DNA of 64,000 nucleotides from G963666535 sp963666535 (GTDB lineage Bacteria; Bacillota; Clostridia; Oscillospirales; Oscillospiraceae): the NCBI GenBank assembly GCA_963666535.1, contig OY762913.1:248001-312000 (forward strand), written 5' to 3'. Positions 51,922-60,177 of the stretch are shown in pieces (position 1 is the stretch's first letter; each line of letters opens with the position of its first letter). The notes beneath the pieces were generated by a model. It did no database searches and was not told the origin of the DNA. It saw nothing but the letters and a program-made list of their open reading frames with translations. The position numbers and the translations under genes were made by a program.

Positions 51922-52060
51922 TATAACACCCCCGGCGCGGTTCATGTTCCCACGCAGCACGTGATTTCCACCTTAGGCTTCTCTTCGGCTCTACCCGGGC
52001 GGTTGGTTTTTTCGTGCAGGGTTTCTGAGCAAAAGTCTGTACCAACGCAAACAGTTGTGG

Positions 52061-52101
52061 TACAATATGGGCAATCGGGCGCCCAATGGTGCCGGGCGCC
52101 C
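52061..52101 (+). promoter_or_regulatory. Rhomboid gene -10 box with a double GGGCGCCC palindrome
   Basis: TACAAT (52061-52066, extended by TGG) is followed by two GGGCGCCC words at 52077-52084 and 52094-52101, right around the expected transcription start. They can pair with each other or form a two-site operator. Confidence 0.45.
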
Positions 52102-52119
52102 ACAAACAGGAGTGAAGTC

Positions 52120-52689
52120 ATGAAACGAGTCCTTCGGATCCAATATAATTCCCCTGTGGTGCTCACCTTCTCCGCCTTGGCCCTGCTGGCCCTCATTTTG
52201 AACCATCTCACCGGTGGCTGGACCACAACCCACCTGTTTTGCGTCTACCGCGCCCCGTTCACCGACCCGCTGACCTATGTCCGCTTTTTCACTCATGTGC
52301 TCGGTCACACCGGCTATGAGCATTACATCGGCAACATCCTCCTTATTCTGGTTATCGGCCCGTCACTGGAGGAAAAATACGGCAGCTGGCCGCTCCTGCG
52401 CGCCATCCTCATTACCGCGTTCCTCTCGGGTCTCGTGCAGTTCTCCTTTTTTCCGGGCACGGCCCTTTTGGGGGCCAGCGGCATCGTCTTTATGATGATC
52501 GTCATGTCCTCTCTCTCAGGCATGCGCGGCGGCGCCATCCCCCTGACGCTGATTTTCGTCATGGTGTTCTACATCGGGGGCGAGGTGGTGAATGCTATCA
52601 CCCAAACGGACAACATCTCTCAGCTTACCCACATCATCGGCGGCGTCTGCGGCGCGATCATCGGCTTTTCTTTGGCAAAGCGACGCTGA
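52120..52689 (+). CDS. Rhomboid-family intramembrane serine protease
   Basis: Membrane protease of 189 residues with six helices, a minimal rhomboid. The active-site serine is in LLGASGIVFMM and the catalytic histidine in SQLTHIIGGVCG; the HYIGNILLIL motif of helix 2 is also present. The ATG at 52120 has AGGAG 6 bp upstream. The open frame extends upstream to 51871, but that part lies in the transposon end and promoter and is not coding. It is the first core-type gene right of the mobile element. Confidence 0.9.
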   Translation: MKRVLRIQYNSPVVLTFSALALLALILNHLTGGWTTTHLFCVYRAPFTDPLTYVRFFTHVLGHTGYEHYIGNILLILVIGPSLEEKYGSWPLLRAILITAFLSGLVQFSFFPGTALLGASGIVFMMIVMSSLSGMRGGAIPLTLIFVMVFYIGGEVVNAITQTDNISQLTHIIGGVCGAIIGFSLAKRR

Positions 52690-52696
52690 CTGGGGA

Positions 52697-52813
52697 TTAA
52701 GCGGCATGGATTTCTGCCCACGCCTCACTTTCGGTGTCGGCGGAAAAAAGGAAGCTTCCCGCCTTGTCATAGACCTCCACATGCCCATAGACCCACTTAA
52801 TCTCGTATTCCAT
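52697..52813 (-). CDS. Small 38-residue protein
   Basis: Short ORF converging on the rhomboid gene, 7 bp from its stop. It encodes MEYEIKWVYGHVEVYDKAG and continues with a beta-hairpin-like and acidic helix to EAWAEIHAA. The ATG at 52813 has AAGGGGAG 7 bp upstream. Amino-acid composition and the ribosome site argue for a real gene; I do not recognise a named family. Confidence 0.6.
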   Translation of the reverse strand: MEYEIKWVYGHVEVYDKAGSFLFSADTESEAWAEIHAA

Positions 52814-53020
52814 TCCGCCGCTCCCCTTCTGATTTGATACCGTCAGTCTACTCCTCCCGTTGTCCTATAATACGTACTATTGCGCCGCTGCGATTTAGAA
52901 AAATTCACCAAAAGTTTACATCCTGCGGCAGACTTTCACACGCTGCCCCGTTATAATAGAAATGAAACATTATGCCCCGCCGTCTGATTGTTTGCGGGAT
53001 AATGGAAAGGCGGAATACCA

Positions 53021-54853
53021 ATGAAAAAAAGACTCCTATCGCTTCTGCTTGCTGTTTGCCTGTCCCTGTCGCTGGCACTGCCCGCGACCGCAGCCTCCAA
53101 ATTCTCCGATCTTAGCGGGCACTGGGCGCAGACTTATATGGAAACTCTGGCGGCCAAGGGCTACCTCGCGGGATACAGCAACGGCACCATGATGCCCGAT
53201 ACCAATATCACCACCTGCCAGGCCCTGGTGATCCTCTCCAACTTCTATGCTGTCAGCGATGATATGAAGACCTGGATCTCTGCGGACTATAAAAGCACGG
53301 TGACTACCAGGGTGCCCTCCTCCCTCTCCTGGGCCTATGATCAGATCATGGTCTGTCTGGCGGCGGGTATCATCACCCAAACCCAGCTCGCCACCCTTGA
53401 TTTAACCGCCAAAATCCAAAAACAGGACCTTGCCATGTTTATCGTTAAGGCCCTTCAGCTGACGAATGTGGCGGCGGTGGCTGACACCTCGAAGCTGACC
53501 TTTACCGATGTTTCCTCCATTACCACCGGGTACGCCGGCTACATTTCTGCCCTGGTGGATGCCGGCATTACCGGCGGCAACAGCAAAAACCAGTTTTCCC
53601 CCAAGTCCAACGTCACCCGTGCCGTGGTCGCCACCATGATTTATCAGGCGATGGACTATGTGGATCAGAAAAAACTTACGCTGGCCATTACCGCCTATGA
53701 CGGCTATGCCGCGGCAAGCGGCATCATCACCGCCGCCACTTCCACCAGCGTCACCCTGCAGGATTATAAGGGCGTCACCCGCCGATACACGGTCCCGGCC
53801 ACCGCCTCCGTCAAGGTGGACAGCTCAGCCAAAGCACTCAGCGGCATCTATATTGGCTGCCTGGCGGAGCTTACCGCGAAATCCGGCGCGGTCGTCTCCC
53901 TCTCCATCACAAGCGCTTCCACCGCAACGTGGTTACAGGGTGTGATCACCAACGTCTCCACCACCTCCTATGGAAATGTTCTGTACTTCACGCCCACTGG
54001 AAGCGCCTCCGCCTCCCATTACGCGGCGTCTGACAGCGCCTCCGTTACAATCAGCGGCACCAAGTCCACGTTCTCCTCTTTGGCAAAAGGCGACTTTGTC
54101 AGCATCAAACTGGTGAACAAAGCCATCACTGAAGTCATTTCCTATCCCTGCGCATACACCCTTACCGGCACCATCACCACCCTCAACTATGGGGCCACGG
54201 TTACCCTGGAGATTAAGGATGCAGATGGCTACACGGTCTGCTACGCGTTGGATATCACAAAACTGCCCACCATCACCCGAGGGACCTCCACCATCAGCAT
54301 CGACCGGCTGAACGTTGGCACCGAGGTTACCGTCACCGTGAAGAACGGCGCAATTTCCTCCATCTCCACCAATGCCTCTGCCAACACAGTCAAAGGGGAA
54401 CTGACCTCCATCACCAGCACCACCGCCGGTACCACCTGGGTGATTACGGATACCAGTAACGTCCCCCATAGCCTTACGCTGGACTCCGGAGTCAGCGCCT
54501 ATGACGGGGCCGGAAAATCTGTTCTCCTCTCAGTTATTCAGGTAGGCGATACCGTTTCGGTAGAGGTTTATTCCAATACCATCACCGAGGTTTCCCTGCA
54601 AAGTGCTGCGGTTTCCTCCACCCAGCTCGTCGGCACCGTGCTTGTTGTCGATGCCACCGCTAAACAGCTTACCGTCCTCATCTCCGGCAAGCTGATCTAT
54701 ATCGACACTTCCGCTGTCACCTATATCATCAATTTGTCCACCGGAAAGAGCATGTCGCTCGCCTCTGTAACGGTGGATTCCACCCTCACCGCCTATGGCG
54801 CTTACACCGATGCCACACACTTCGCCGCGACCTCTATCTTAGTCAGTGCCTGA
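53021..54853 (+). CDS. S-layer-homology domain surface protein
   Basis: Secreted protein of 610 residues: signal peptide (MKKRLLSLLLAVCLSLSLAL, cut near ATAA), then three SLH domains (about residues 26-80, 90-150 and 155-215; for example FSDLSGHWAQTYMETLAAKG and FSPKSNVTRAVVATMIYQAM) that bind secondary cell-wall polymer. About 390 residues of Ser/Thr-rich beta repeats follow (pattern VxxITSTTxGTxWxIxD), as found in clostridial SLH proteins. A TATAAT precedes the gene at 52955-52960. It is monocistronic with a strong terminator. Probably a structural or adhesive surface protein. Confidence 0.92.
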   Translation: MKKRLLSLLLAVCLSLSLALPATAASKFSDLSGHWAQTYMETLAAKGYLAGYSNGTMMPDTNITTCQALVILSNFYAVSDDMKTWISADYKSTVTTRVPSSLSWAYDQIMVCLAAGIITQTQLATLDLTAKIQKQDLAMFIVKALQLTNVAAVADTSKLTFTDVSSITTGYAGYISALVDAGITGGNSKNQFSPKSNVTRAVVATMIYQAMDYVDQKKLTLAITAYDGYAAASGIITAATSTSVTLQDYKGVTRRYTVPATASVKVDSSAKALSGIYIGCLAELTAKSGAVVSLSITSASTATWLQGVITNVSTTSYGNVLYFTPTGSASASHYAASDSASVTISGTKSTFSSLAKGDFVSIKLVNKAITEVISYPCAYTLTGTITTLNYGATVTLEIKDADGYTVCYALDITKLPTITRGTSTISIDRLNVGTEVTVTVKNGAISSISTNASANTVKGELTSITSTTAGTTWVITDTSNVPHSLTLDSGVSAYDGAGKSVLLSVIQVGDTVSVEVYSNTITEVSLQSAAVSSTQLVGTVLVVDATAKQLTVLISGKLIYIDTSAVTYIINLSTGKSMSLASVTVDSTLTAYGAYTDATHFAATSILVSA

Positions 54854-54872
54854 TTTCTTGCATCAAATTCCG

Positions 54873-54915
54873 CCACACCCGTCACGATAAAAGCCGTGAC
54901 GGGTGTGGTTTTTTT
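54873..54915 (+). terminator. Terminator after the SLH gene
   Basis: CCACACCCGTCACG (54873-54886) pairs with 54895-54908 and is followed by seven T. Confidence 0.92.
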
Positions 54916-55398
54916 GTATTTTTCAAAGGCCAGCTCCCTTATTCCAAAATCGGACATCGGGGGGTAAGGTAACCCCTCGTCCTTCGCCCTTGCGGTAAGT
55001 CCAGGGTTTCACCTCTCCTTGCGTGTGCATGGCATCAATCATGACTTCGGTATTTTCACGTGCCTCGTTCAGCAGGCTGGTAGCAGGATTCGATATGGCC
55101 CATCTGCCTACAGCAGAGAAAAGCCTATTGACAAGCTGGGCTGCTGGCGGCACCCTATTTTCGAGTGAGAGGAACTCCGTAGCACGCGAAGTGCGGTATA
55201 AAAATTGTGAAGTGCAGTAGAGGCGTCAAAGTAGCACGCGCCCAATTATGAAAGCTTTAAATCAAAATATTTGCTTTGTAATTGGGTGCACATGTGCGGT
55301 TTTGGCGCTTTTTTGTATGTAACTAAATGGTAAATATATCCTATTCCGCGCATATATTATTTCAATATAACGCCGAAAGGGATAGGAGGAACCACTCA
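54916..55398. other. Gene-poor stretch before the second recombinase
   Basis: A minus-strand open frame at 54923-55153 (LVNRLFSAVGRWAISNPATS and MHTQGEVKPWTYRKGEG) could be a fragment of a mobile-element gene but has no ribosome site. At 55235-55300 CGCCCAATTA and TAATTGGGTG form an inverted repeat. TAGCACGCG occurs twice (near 55180 and 55231). Confidence 0.4.
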
Positions 55399-55572
55399 AT
55401 GTGTATTCAACATACTCATCCAACCCTCATCCGTTCAGAACGCGAACTGATATTAAACCAGATTAACCACGCCTGCCTTAATGCCCTCTATCGCAGGCAA
55501 TGGGATAGCGCTTTTTCCAGCAAGCCTTATTGTCCGCCAGATAAGCTAATGGCATTGCCCACCGGTGCCTGA
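55399..55572 (+). CDS. Small protein directly upstream of a serine recombinase
   Basis: A 57-residue protein (SERELILNQINHACLNALYR in the middle), predicted largely helical, unrecognised. The ATG at 55399 has AGGAGG 7 bp upstream, a strong site. Its stop is 2 bp before the recombinase ATG, so the two are co-translated. It may be a recombination accessory factor or regulator; inference from position. Confidence 0.62.
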   Translation: MCIQHTHPTLIRSERELILNQINHACLNALYRRQWDSAFSSKPYCPPDKLMALPTGA

Positions 55573-55574
55573 GC

Positions 55575-57038
55575 ATGATCGCGATTTATGCAAGGCAATC
55601 CGTCGACAAAAAGGACAGTCTGTCGATTCAAGGGCAAATTGACCTCTGTTCCAAAAACATCACCGAAGAGCCCTCCATTTATCAAGATCGCGGCTTTTCC
55701 GGGAAAAACACCAAGCGTCCTGATTTCGAACGTCTCATGCAAGATATAGAAAAGGGACTGATCACGAAGTTATTCGTCTATCGGCTGGATCGCTTCAGCC
55801 GCTCCATCTCTGACTTTAGCCGTCTGTGGGAATTCCTCCAACAGCATCACGTCGAGTTTGTCTCCGTGACGGAAAACTTCGATACCTCTACGCCAATGGG
55901 CAGGGCCATGCTTCAGATCGTCATGGTGTTTGCCCAGCTGGAACGGGAAACCACGGCTGAGCGGGTGAAGGACAATTATTACCAGCGGGCCGCGCTTGGC
56001 TCATGGCCAGGCGGACCTGCGCCCTATGGATTTGTCGTTGGACGAATGCCCAGCAATCACGGTTCGGTTGTCCCAACGCTCATCCCTTCTGAGCAGATTC
56101 GTCTTGTTGAGGAAATCTTCCAAGGCTATAGCCAGCCGGACGCCTCCTTGGGCTCGGTGGCCCGCAAATTGAATGCTGCCGGTATTCCAGCCCCAAAACG
56201 GGATGTTTGGGATACCGTCACTCTATCTCGCATGTTACATAGTCCCCTGTATGTGATGGCCGATGAAGACGTGTACCTGTATTATCAGGCAAAGGGTCTG
56301 ATTTTTGCAAACGCTCTGGAGGACTTTGACGGCATCCATGCCGGCATGATTATCGGAAAGCGCGATCGATCCGCAAACAAGTACAATGACTTGGCCGCGC
56401 AGCATTTTTCCCTGGCCAACCACTGCGGAACCATTTCCTCGGAACTATGGCTGAACTGCCAGTACAAGCTTGACCACAACAAACAGCTCTCTCGGGCAGG
56501 CCTTGGAAAGCATTCGTGGCTGACGGGTCTCATGAAATGTGCTGCCTGTGGTTACAGCGTCAAGGTCAATCAAATGGATGGCAAGCGTTATCTGGTCTGC
56601 AGTGGGCGTTCCAATCTGTCGGTCTGTGACCAAACGATCAGCATTAAACTGGATGAGTTGGAAGCCTCTGTGACAGCGGAGCTGTGTACTCTACTGGCTG
56701 AATGTGCGGACCACCCGGACGAGCTGGCGGTTACTCCGAATGAGTTTTCGGCCGCGCTTGCCAAAGTTGACCGACGGATTGAGCTATTAGTTCAGGCGCT
56801 TGCCGAAGGCAATGACGTGACGATCCGTTATGTGAACCGCGAACTGGAACGGCTGGATGCGGAACGCACCTCCTTGCTGGACAAGCAAGCCCAGAGCAAA
56901 CAACACTCTTTGCCAAAGAAGCTGCAAAAGATTGATTTTATGAGTTTGTCTCTTGAAGAGAAAAAGCTGGTCGCCCAACACTTCATCCAGTGCATTAAGC
57001 TTCAAAATGACTCTGCAGACGTTATCTGGGCAGTATGA
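55575..57038 (+). CDS. Serine recombinase (resolvase/invertase N-terminus, large type)
   Basis: Site-specific recombinase of 487 residues. The catalytic serine is in YARQSVDKKDS, and the active-site helix has FVYRLDRFSRSISDF. A recombinase domain (about 150-260), a zinc ribbon (CAACGYSVKV) and a C-terminal coiled coil (about 385-450) follow. It differs from the TnpX-type enzyme at 49954 and belongs to another element. A tRNA-Ala gene and tandem repeats lie within 400 bp downstream, suggesting the integration site of a small or eroded element. Confidence 0.92.
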   Translation: MIAIYARQSVDKKDSLSIQGQIDLCSKNITEEPSIYQDRGFSGKNTKRPDFERLMQDIEKGLITKLFVYRLDRFSRSISDFSRLWEFLQQHHVEFVSVTENFDTSTPMGRAMLQIVMVFAQLERETTAERVKDNYYQRAALGSWPGGPAPYGFVVGRMPSNHGSVVPTLIPSEQIRLVEEIFQGYSQPDASLGSVARKLNAAGIPAPKRDVWDTVTLSRMLHSPLYVMADEDVYLYYQAKGLIFANALEDFDGIHAGMIIGKRDRSANKYNDLAAQHFSLANHCGTISSELWLNCQYKLDHNKQLSRAGLGKHSWLTGLMKCAACGYSVKVNQMDGKRYLVCSGRSNLSVCDQTISIKLDELEASVTAELCTLLAECADHPDELAVTPNEFSAALAKVDRRIELLVQALAEGNDVTIRYVNRELERLDAERTSLLDKQAQSKQHSLPKKLQKIDFMSLSLEEKKLVAQHFIQCIKLQNDSADVIWAV

Positions 57039-57057
57039 TAAAGGGAAGGCCAAAGGG

Positions 57058-57097
57058 TTAAGCCCCATAGGTACACTTTGTGACCTATGGGGCTTAA
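57058..57097 (+). terminator. Hairpin after the serine recombinase gene
   Basis: TTAAGCCCCATAGGT (57058-57072) pairs perfectly with 57083-57097 across a 10-nt loop. No T run follows. Confidence 0.6.
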
Positions 57098-57190
57098 TGC
57101 CGTGTACGGGGGAATATGGACAGTCGACAAGAAAGATTCTTGTGCGGCTGTCCATACTTGTTTCTAATGCTAATACCCCTTAGTGAAGTG

Positions 57191-57307
57191 GGTTCGCATC
57201 CGAGAGGTCGAGAGGTGCAAATAAAACTACTCGACGGAACTACAGTCCACAACAGCAACCTGTCACCAATCAAAAAACTTAATATGGGCTTGTAACTCAG
57301 CTGGGAG
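57191..57307 (+). repeat. Tandem repeat copy 1, ending in a 5' tRNA-Ala fragment
   Basis: GGTTCGCATCCGAGAGG starts a unit of about 115 bp. It ends with the first 22 bases of tRNA-Ala with one change (GTAACTC for GTAGCTC), after which the tRNA is cut off. It carries an 8-bp insertion relative to copy 2. Confidence 0.85.
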
Positions 57308-57314
57308 CGTGTTC

Positions 57315-57476
<162 letters not shown>

Positions 57477-57484
57477 AAACAACA

Positions 57485-57530
57485 AAATCCGAACCTTTTC
57501 CCAATTGGAGAGGGGTTCGGATTTGTTTTT
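57485..57530 (+). terminator. Terminator of the tRNA gene
   Basis: AAATCCGAACC (57485-57495) pairs with GGTTCGGATTT (57514-57524), followed by GTTTTT. Confidence 0.85.
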
Positions 57531-57559
57531 ACTACACTAACAAGGTGTCTGACTTCTTT

Positions 57560-57579
57560 GGCTGTCTGACAGCTTTTTT
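57560..57579 (+). terminator. Second short terminator
   Basis: GCTGT-CTG-ACAGC is followed by TTTTTT. The rest of 57531-57775 shows no gene. Confidence 0.65.
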
Positions 57580-57775
57580 GTTTCGCTGTCGCATGACCGA
57601 AAAGCGGTTATGGCATTCGCATAACGGCTCTAAAAAAGCTTTGTGAAAAAGGCTGTTTTTATCCCCTCAATCATACTTTGGATGGATTACAAAACCTTAT
57701 TTATCTGCTAAACTTACGGAGTATGCTGGAAAATAATACACAGCAAGATTCTAATTTTAACGAAGGAGGCGGCTC

Positions 57776-58280
57776 ATGAGCGATATCGCTTCTGTTATCA
57801 TAAAGCCCGCACTGGAAGAAATATTTCTGACCGGCTTCGGTAATGGGTTTTCTGTTCATTTTCGCCCAGACATTTTTTCCGACCTTTTCCGACCAGGCTG
57901 GGCGGAAACCGGCACTGCTGCTGGCTTATCTGGGCGGCATCCTCTGTCCGCTAGGGATGTGGCTACTCTCAGGGAATACGGTGAGCGTGGTCCTGTACTG
58001 TCTGTGCGGAGGAATGGTGGGAACTACATCCGCATTGTATGGCAATGTGATTCCCATGGAGGCGCTGCCTGACCGGTTGAAAGCCTCTGCTTCCGGTATC
58101 ATTATGGGCATTGCAGAAATTCTGGGCGGCTGTATCTGGCCCCTGGTGGCAAGCCGTTTTTCCCACATATCCCCTGTGATGGCAGTCACCACGCTACTGA
58201 TTCTTTGTGCTTTGGCATGCGTAATGCTGCTGCCTGAGACGAACCGGGCTGTGGCGGAGCGAAAGAAGAAAGCAGACTAA
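57776..58280 (+). pseudogene. MFS transporter remnant
   Basis: The 5' end has a strong AAGGAGG site and ATG at 57776, but after about 23 codons (MSDIASVIIKPALEEIFLTG) the coding frame shifts near 57840. It then continues as MFS C-terminal helices (GRKPALLLAYLGG, RLKASASGIIMGIAEILGGC) to 58280. Only about 165 residues of a roughly 420-residue transporter remain, so a large internal deletion and a frameshift have destroyed it. It lies upstream of the molybdenum hydroxylase operon. Confidence 0.72.
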
Positions 58281-58479
58281 ACCAGCCCCCTCTGGCGCCG
58301 TCAGGCAGATAATAAACCAACCTGTCCCGTCCCCATGCCGCGGCAATTGCGCTAGCCTGAAAATCACATGACATTACTTTCTTCGGCATCACAAAGATGT
58401 GAGATCCTAACACCAACTGTTGATTCCTTTTTTCGGTGCTTTCCCTTAAAATAAATGGCAGTAATGGGAGTGGATTTAT

Positions 58480-59079
58480 TTGTTGATCGGTGGAATTATT
58501 ACTGCTGCAGGGCTCTCCTCCCGCATGGGGCAGTTCAAGCCCCTGTTGCCTTTGGGAAATGGGACTCTGCTCTCCCGCTGCGTCAGCACGTTGGAACCGT
58601 TTTGCGACACGATGGTGGTTGTCACCGGGCGGGAGCACGATGCCGTGGCCGCTCTGCTGTCCGGAACAAAAGCGGTCTGTCTGTTCAATCCTCAATTTGC
58701 CCACTGCCAAATGATGGATTCCGCGCGCCTCGGTTTTTCCGCACTGCTTGGTCAGTGTGACCGAGTCCTGTTTACCCCCGGCGATGTTCCGCTGTTCACC
58801 CCCGATACGGTGCGGAAACTACTGAATACGCCAGGTGATTTGGTCTGCCCCGTCTGCCATGAAACGCGGGGACATCCCATCATCTTTTCCGCCGATCTTC
58901 TTCCAACGTTAGTAAATTTTTCCAAGCCAGGTGGTCTGCGTCAGGCATTGGAAGAACTGGTTCCCTCCCCTGTGCTGCTTCCTGTTTCCGACCCGGGCTG
59001 TCTATTGGATGCCGACATCCCGGAAGATTACCGCCGACTGTTGGAGTTGGACCCCATGCAGCGGGAGGGCTCAGTTTGA
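58480..59079 (+). CDS. MobA/MocA-like molybdenum cofactor nucleotidyltransferase
   Basis: Nucleotidyltransferase of 199 residues. The N-terminal GIITAAGLSSRMGQFKPLLPL is the nucleotide-binding signature (AAGxSxRMGxxK), and FTPGDVPLFTPDTV holds the metal-binding GD. It likely adds cytidine or guanosine to molybdopterin for the hydroxylase encoded downstream. The start is TTG at 58480 with GGGAG about 10 bp upstream. Its stop overlaps the next start codon by 4 bp, so it heads the operon. Confidence 0.86.
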   Translation: MLIGGIITAAGLSSRMGQFKPLLPLGNGTLLSRCVSTLEPFCDTMVVVTGREHDAVAALLSGTKAVCLFNPQFAHCQMMDSARLGFSALLGQCDRVLFTPGDVPLFTPDTVRKLLNTPGDLVCPVCHETRGHPIIFSADLLPTLVNFSKPGGLRQALEELVPSPVLLPVSDPGCLLDADIPEDYRRLLELDPMQREGSV

Positions 59080-60168
59080 GAACCATCTATCTGCTACGTC
59101 ACGGCAGCCCGGTCTACCCGGACAGCATCCCCTGTTGCCTGGGCAAGCTGGATGTTCCCCTCTCTCCCGAAGGGCAGACGCAGGTGCAGGCGCTAAGGGC
59201 TTATTTTTCCAATCTTACTCTGGCCGGAGTGTTCTCCAGTCCTCTTCAGCGCTGCCGGGAAACCGCCGACGCGCTCTCCGACAGTATTCGATTGGCCCCC
59301 GGCCTAACCGAGCTGGATATGGGGCAGTGGGACGGGCTTTCGTTTGCCGCCATTCGAAAAGCCTGGCCCCAGCTCTACACCCGCCGCGGCCACGATCTGG
59401 CGGGCGTTACCCCCCCCCGGCGGTGAGCTGCCGGAGGTCTGCCGCACCCGTGCCCAGCGCGCGTTTGAGACCATTCGCAGTGATGTACCCACCGGCGATT
59501 TGGCGGTGGTAGCTCACGCCGGGATCAATCGTTTTCTCCTCTCCCTGCCGCTGGAGCTTTCCCTTCACGACAGTTTTTCTCTGCCTCAACCTATCGGAGG
59601 CATCACCATAATTCTGGATACGGAGCGCGGACTAATCCCCACAGTCCTTGGCAAATGCCCGAAGGACCTCCCGCCCCCCATTCCGGATGACGCCACCTGT
59701 CTGGCCTTGCTGGAGGAGTTCGGAACACGCCCCCGCCCTCGGCAGCATGGTCAGGCGGTGGCTGACCTGGCCACTGACATTGCTGTCCGGCTGCAGAATC
59801 GAGGTTATTCCCTCAACCCCGCACTGGCCCGAGCTTCCGCTCTGCTCCACGACATCGCCCGCACCCAGTCCAAACACGCCGAAGTCGGTGCGCTGTGGTT
59901 GGCGCGGAAAGGCTATGGTGCATTAGCCTCCATTGTGGGTGATCATATGGTGTTGCCTATCGTGGAAGAGGCTTTTGTCTCTGAAAAAACCGTAGTTTTT
60001 CTGGCGGACAAGCTTGTGCGGGAAACTGAATCGGTCACATTGGAAGAACGATATACCGGCCGTCCGGTGTCCGAACAACAGCGCAACCTCGTAGACAGCC
60101 GCTTTCGGCAAGCGCAACGGGTCTATGTCAACCTGCAAACTGCAGGCGGCTTACCCGGATCAAATTAG
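59076..60168 (+). pseudogene. Histidine phosphatase-HD domain protein, frameshifted in a C9 tract
   Basis: Two frames make one protein of about 360 residues. The first (59076-59426) has the histidine phosphatase start IYLLRHGSP and the ELDMGQWDG region. The second completes the phosphatase (VVAHAGINRF) and adds an HD domain (LLHDIARTQSKHAEVGALWL). The break is a run of nine C at 59410-59418; eight C would restore one frame (TPPGGELPE). It may be a true mutation, a phase-variable tract or a base-calling error. It is co-transcribed with the MobA-like and XdhC genes. The substrate is unknown. Confidence 0.8.
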
Positions 60169-60177
60169 GAGGAACCT

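Larger units (their letters stand above)
42200..51930 (-). mobile_element. Tn4451-family mobilizable transposon carrying a sigma/ABC-exporter cassette
   Basis: Boundaries are approximate. The minus-strand order is TnpX-type large serine recombinase, TnpV, cargo, two sigma-like regulators, relaxase remnant, TnpW, matching the known Tn4451 order (tnpX, tnpV, resistance gene, tnpY, tnpZ, tnpW). The cargo is an ECF sigma factor, a membrane protein, an ABC ATPase and two permeases instead of catP. A large imperfect palindrome (51863-51921) marks the recombinase end. The relaxase is broken, so transfer by mobilization is probably lost, while excision by the recombinase could remain. Confidence 0.75.

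Noticed and set aside
51871..52119. N-terminal extension of the rhomboid gene
   Set aside because: It lies in the transposon end and promoter region; the membrane protein begins at 52120 after AGGAG.
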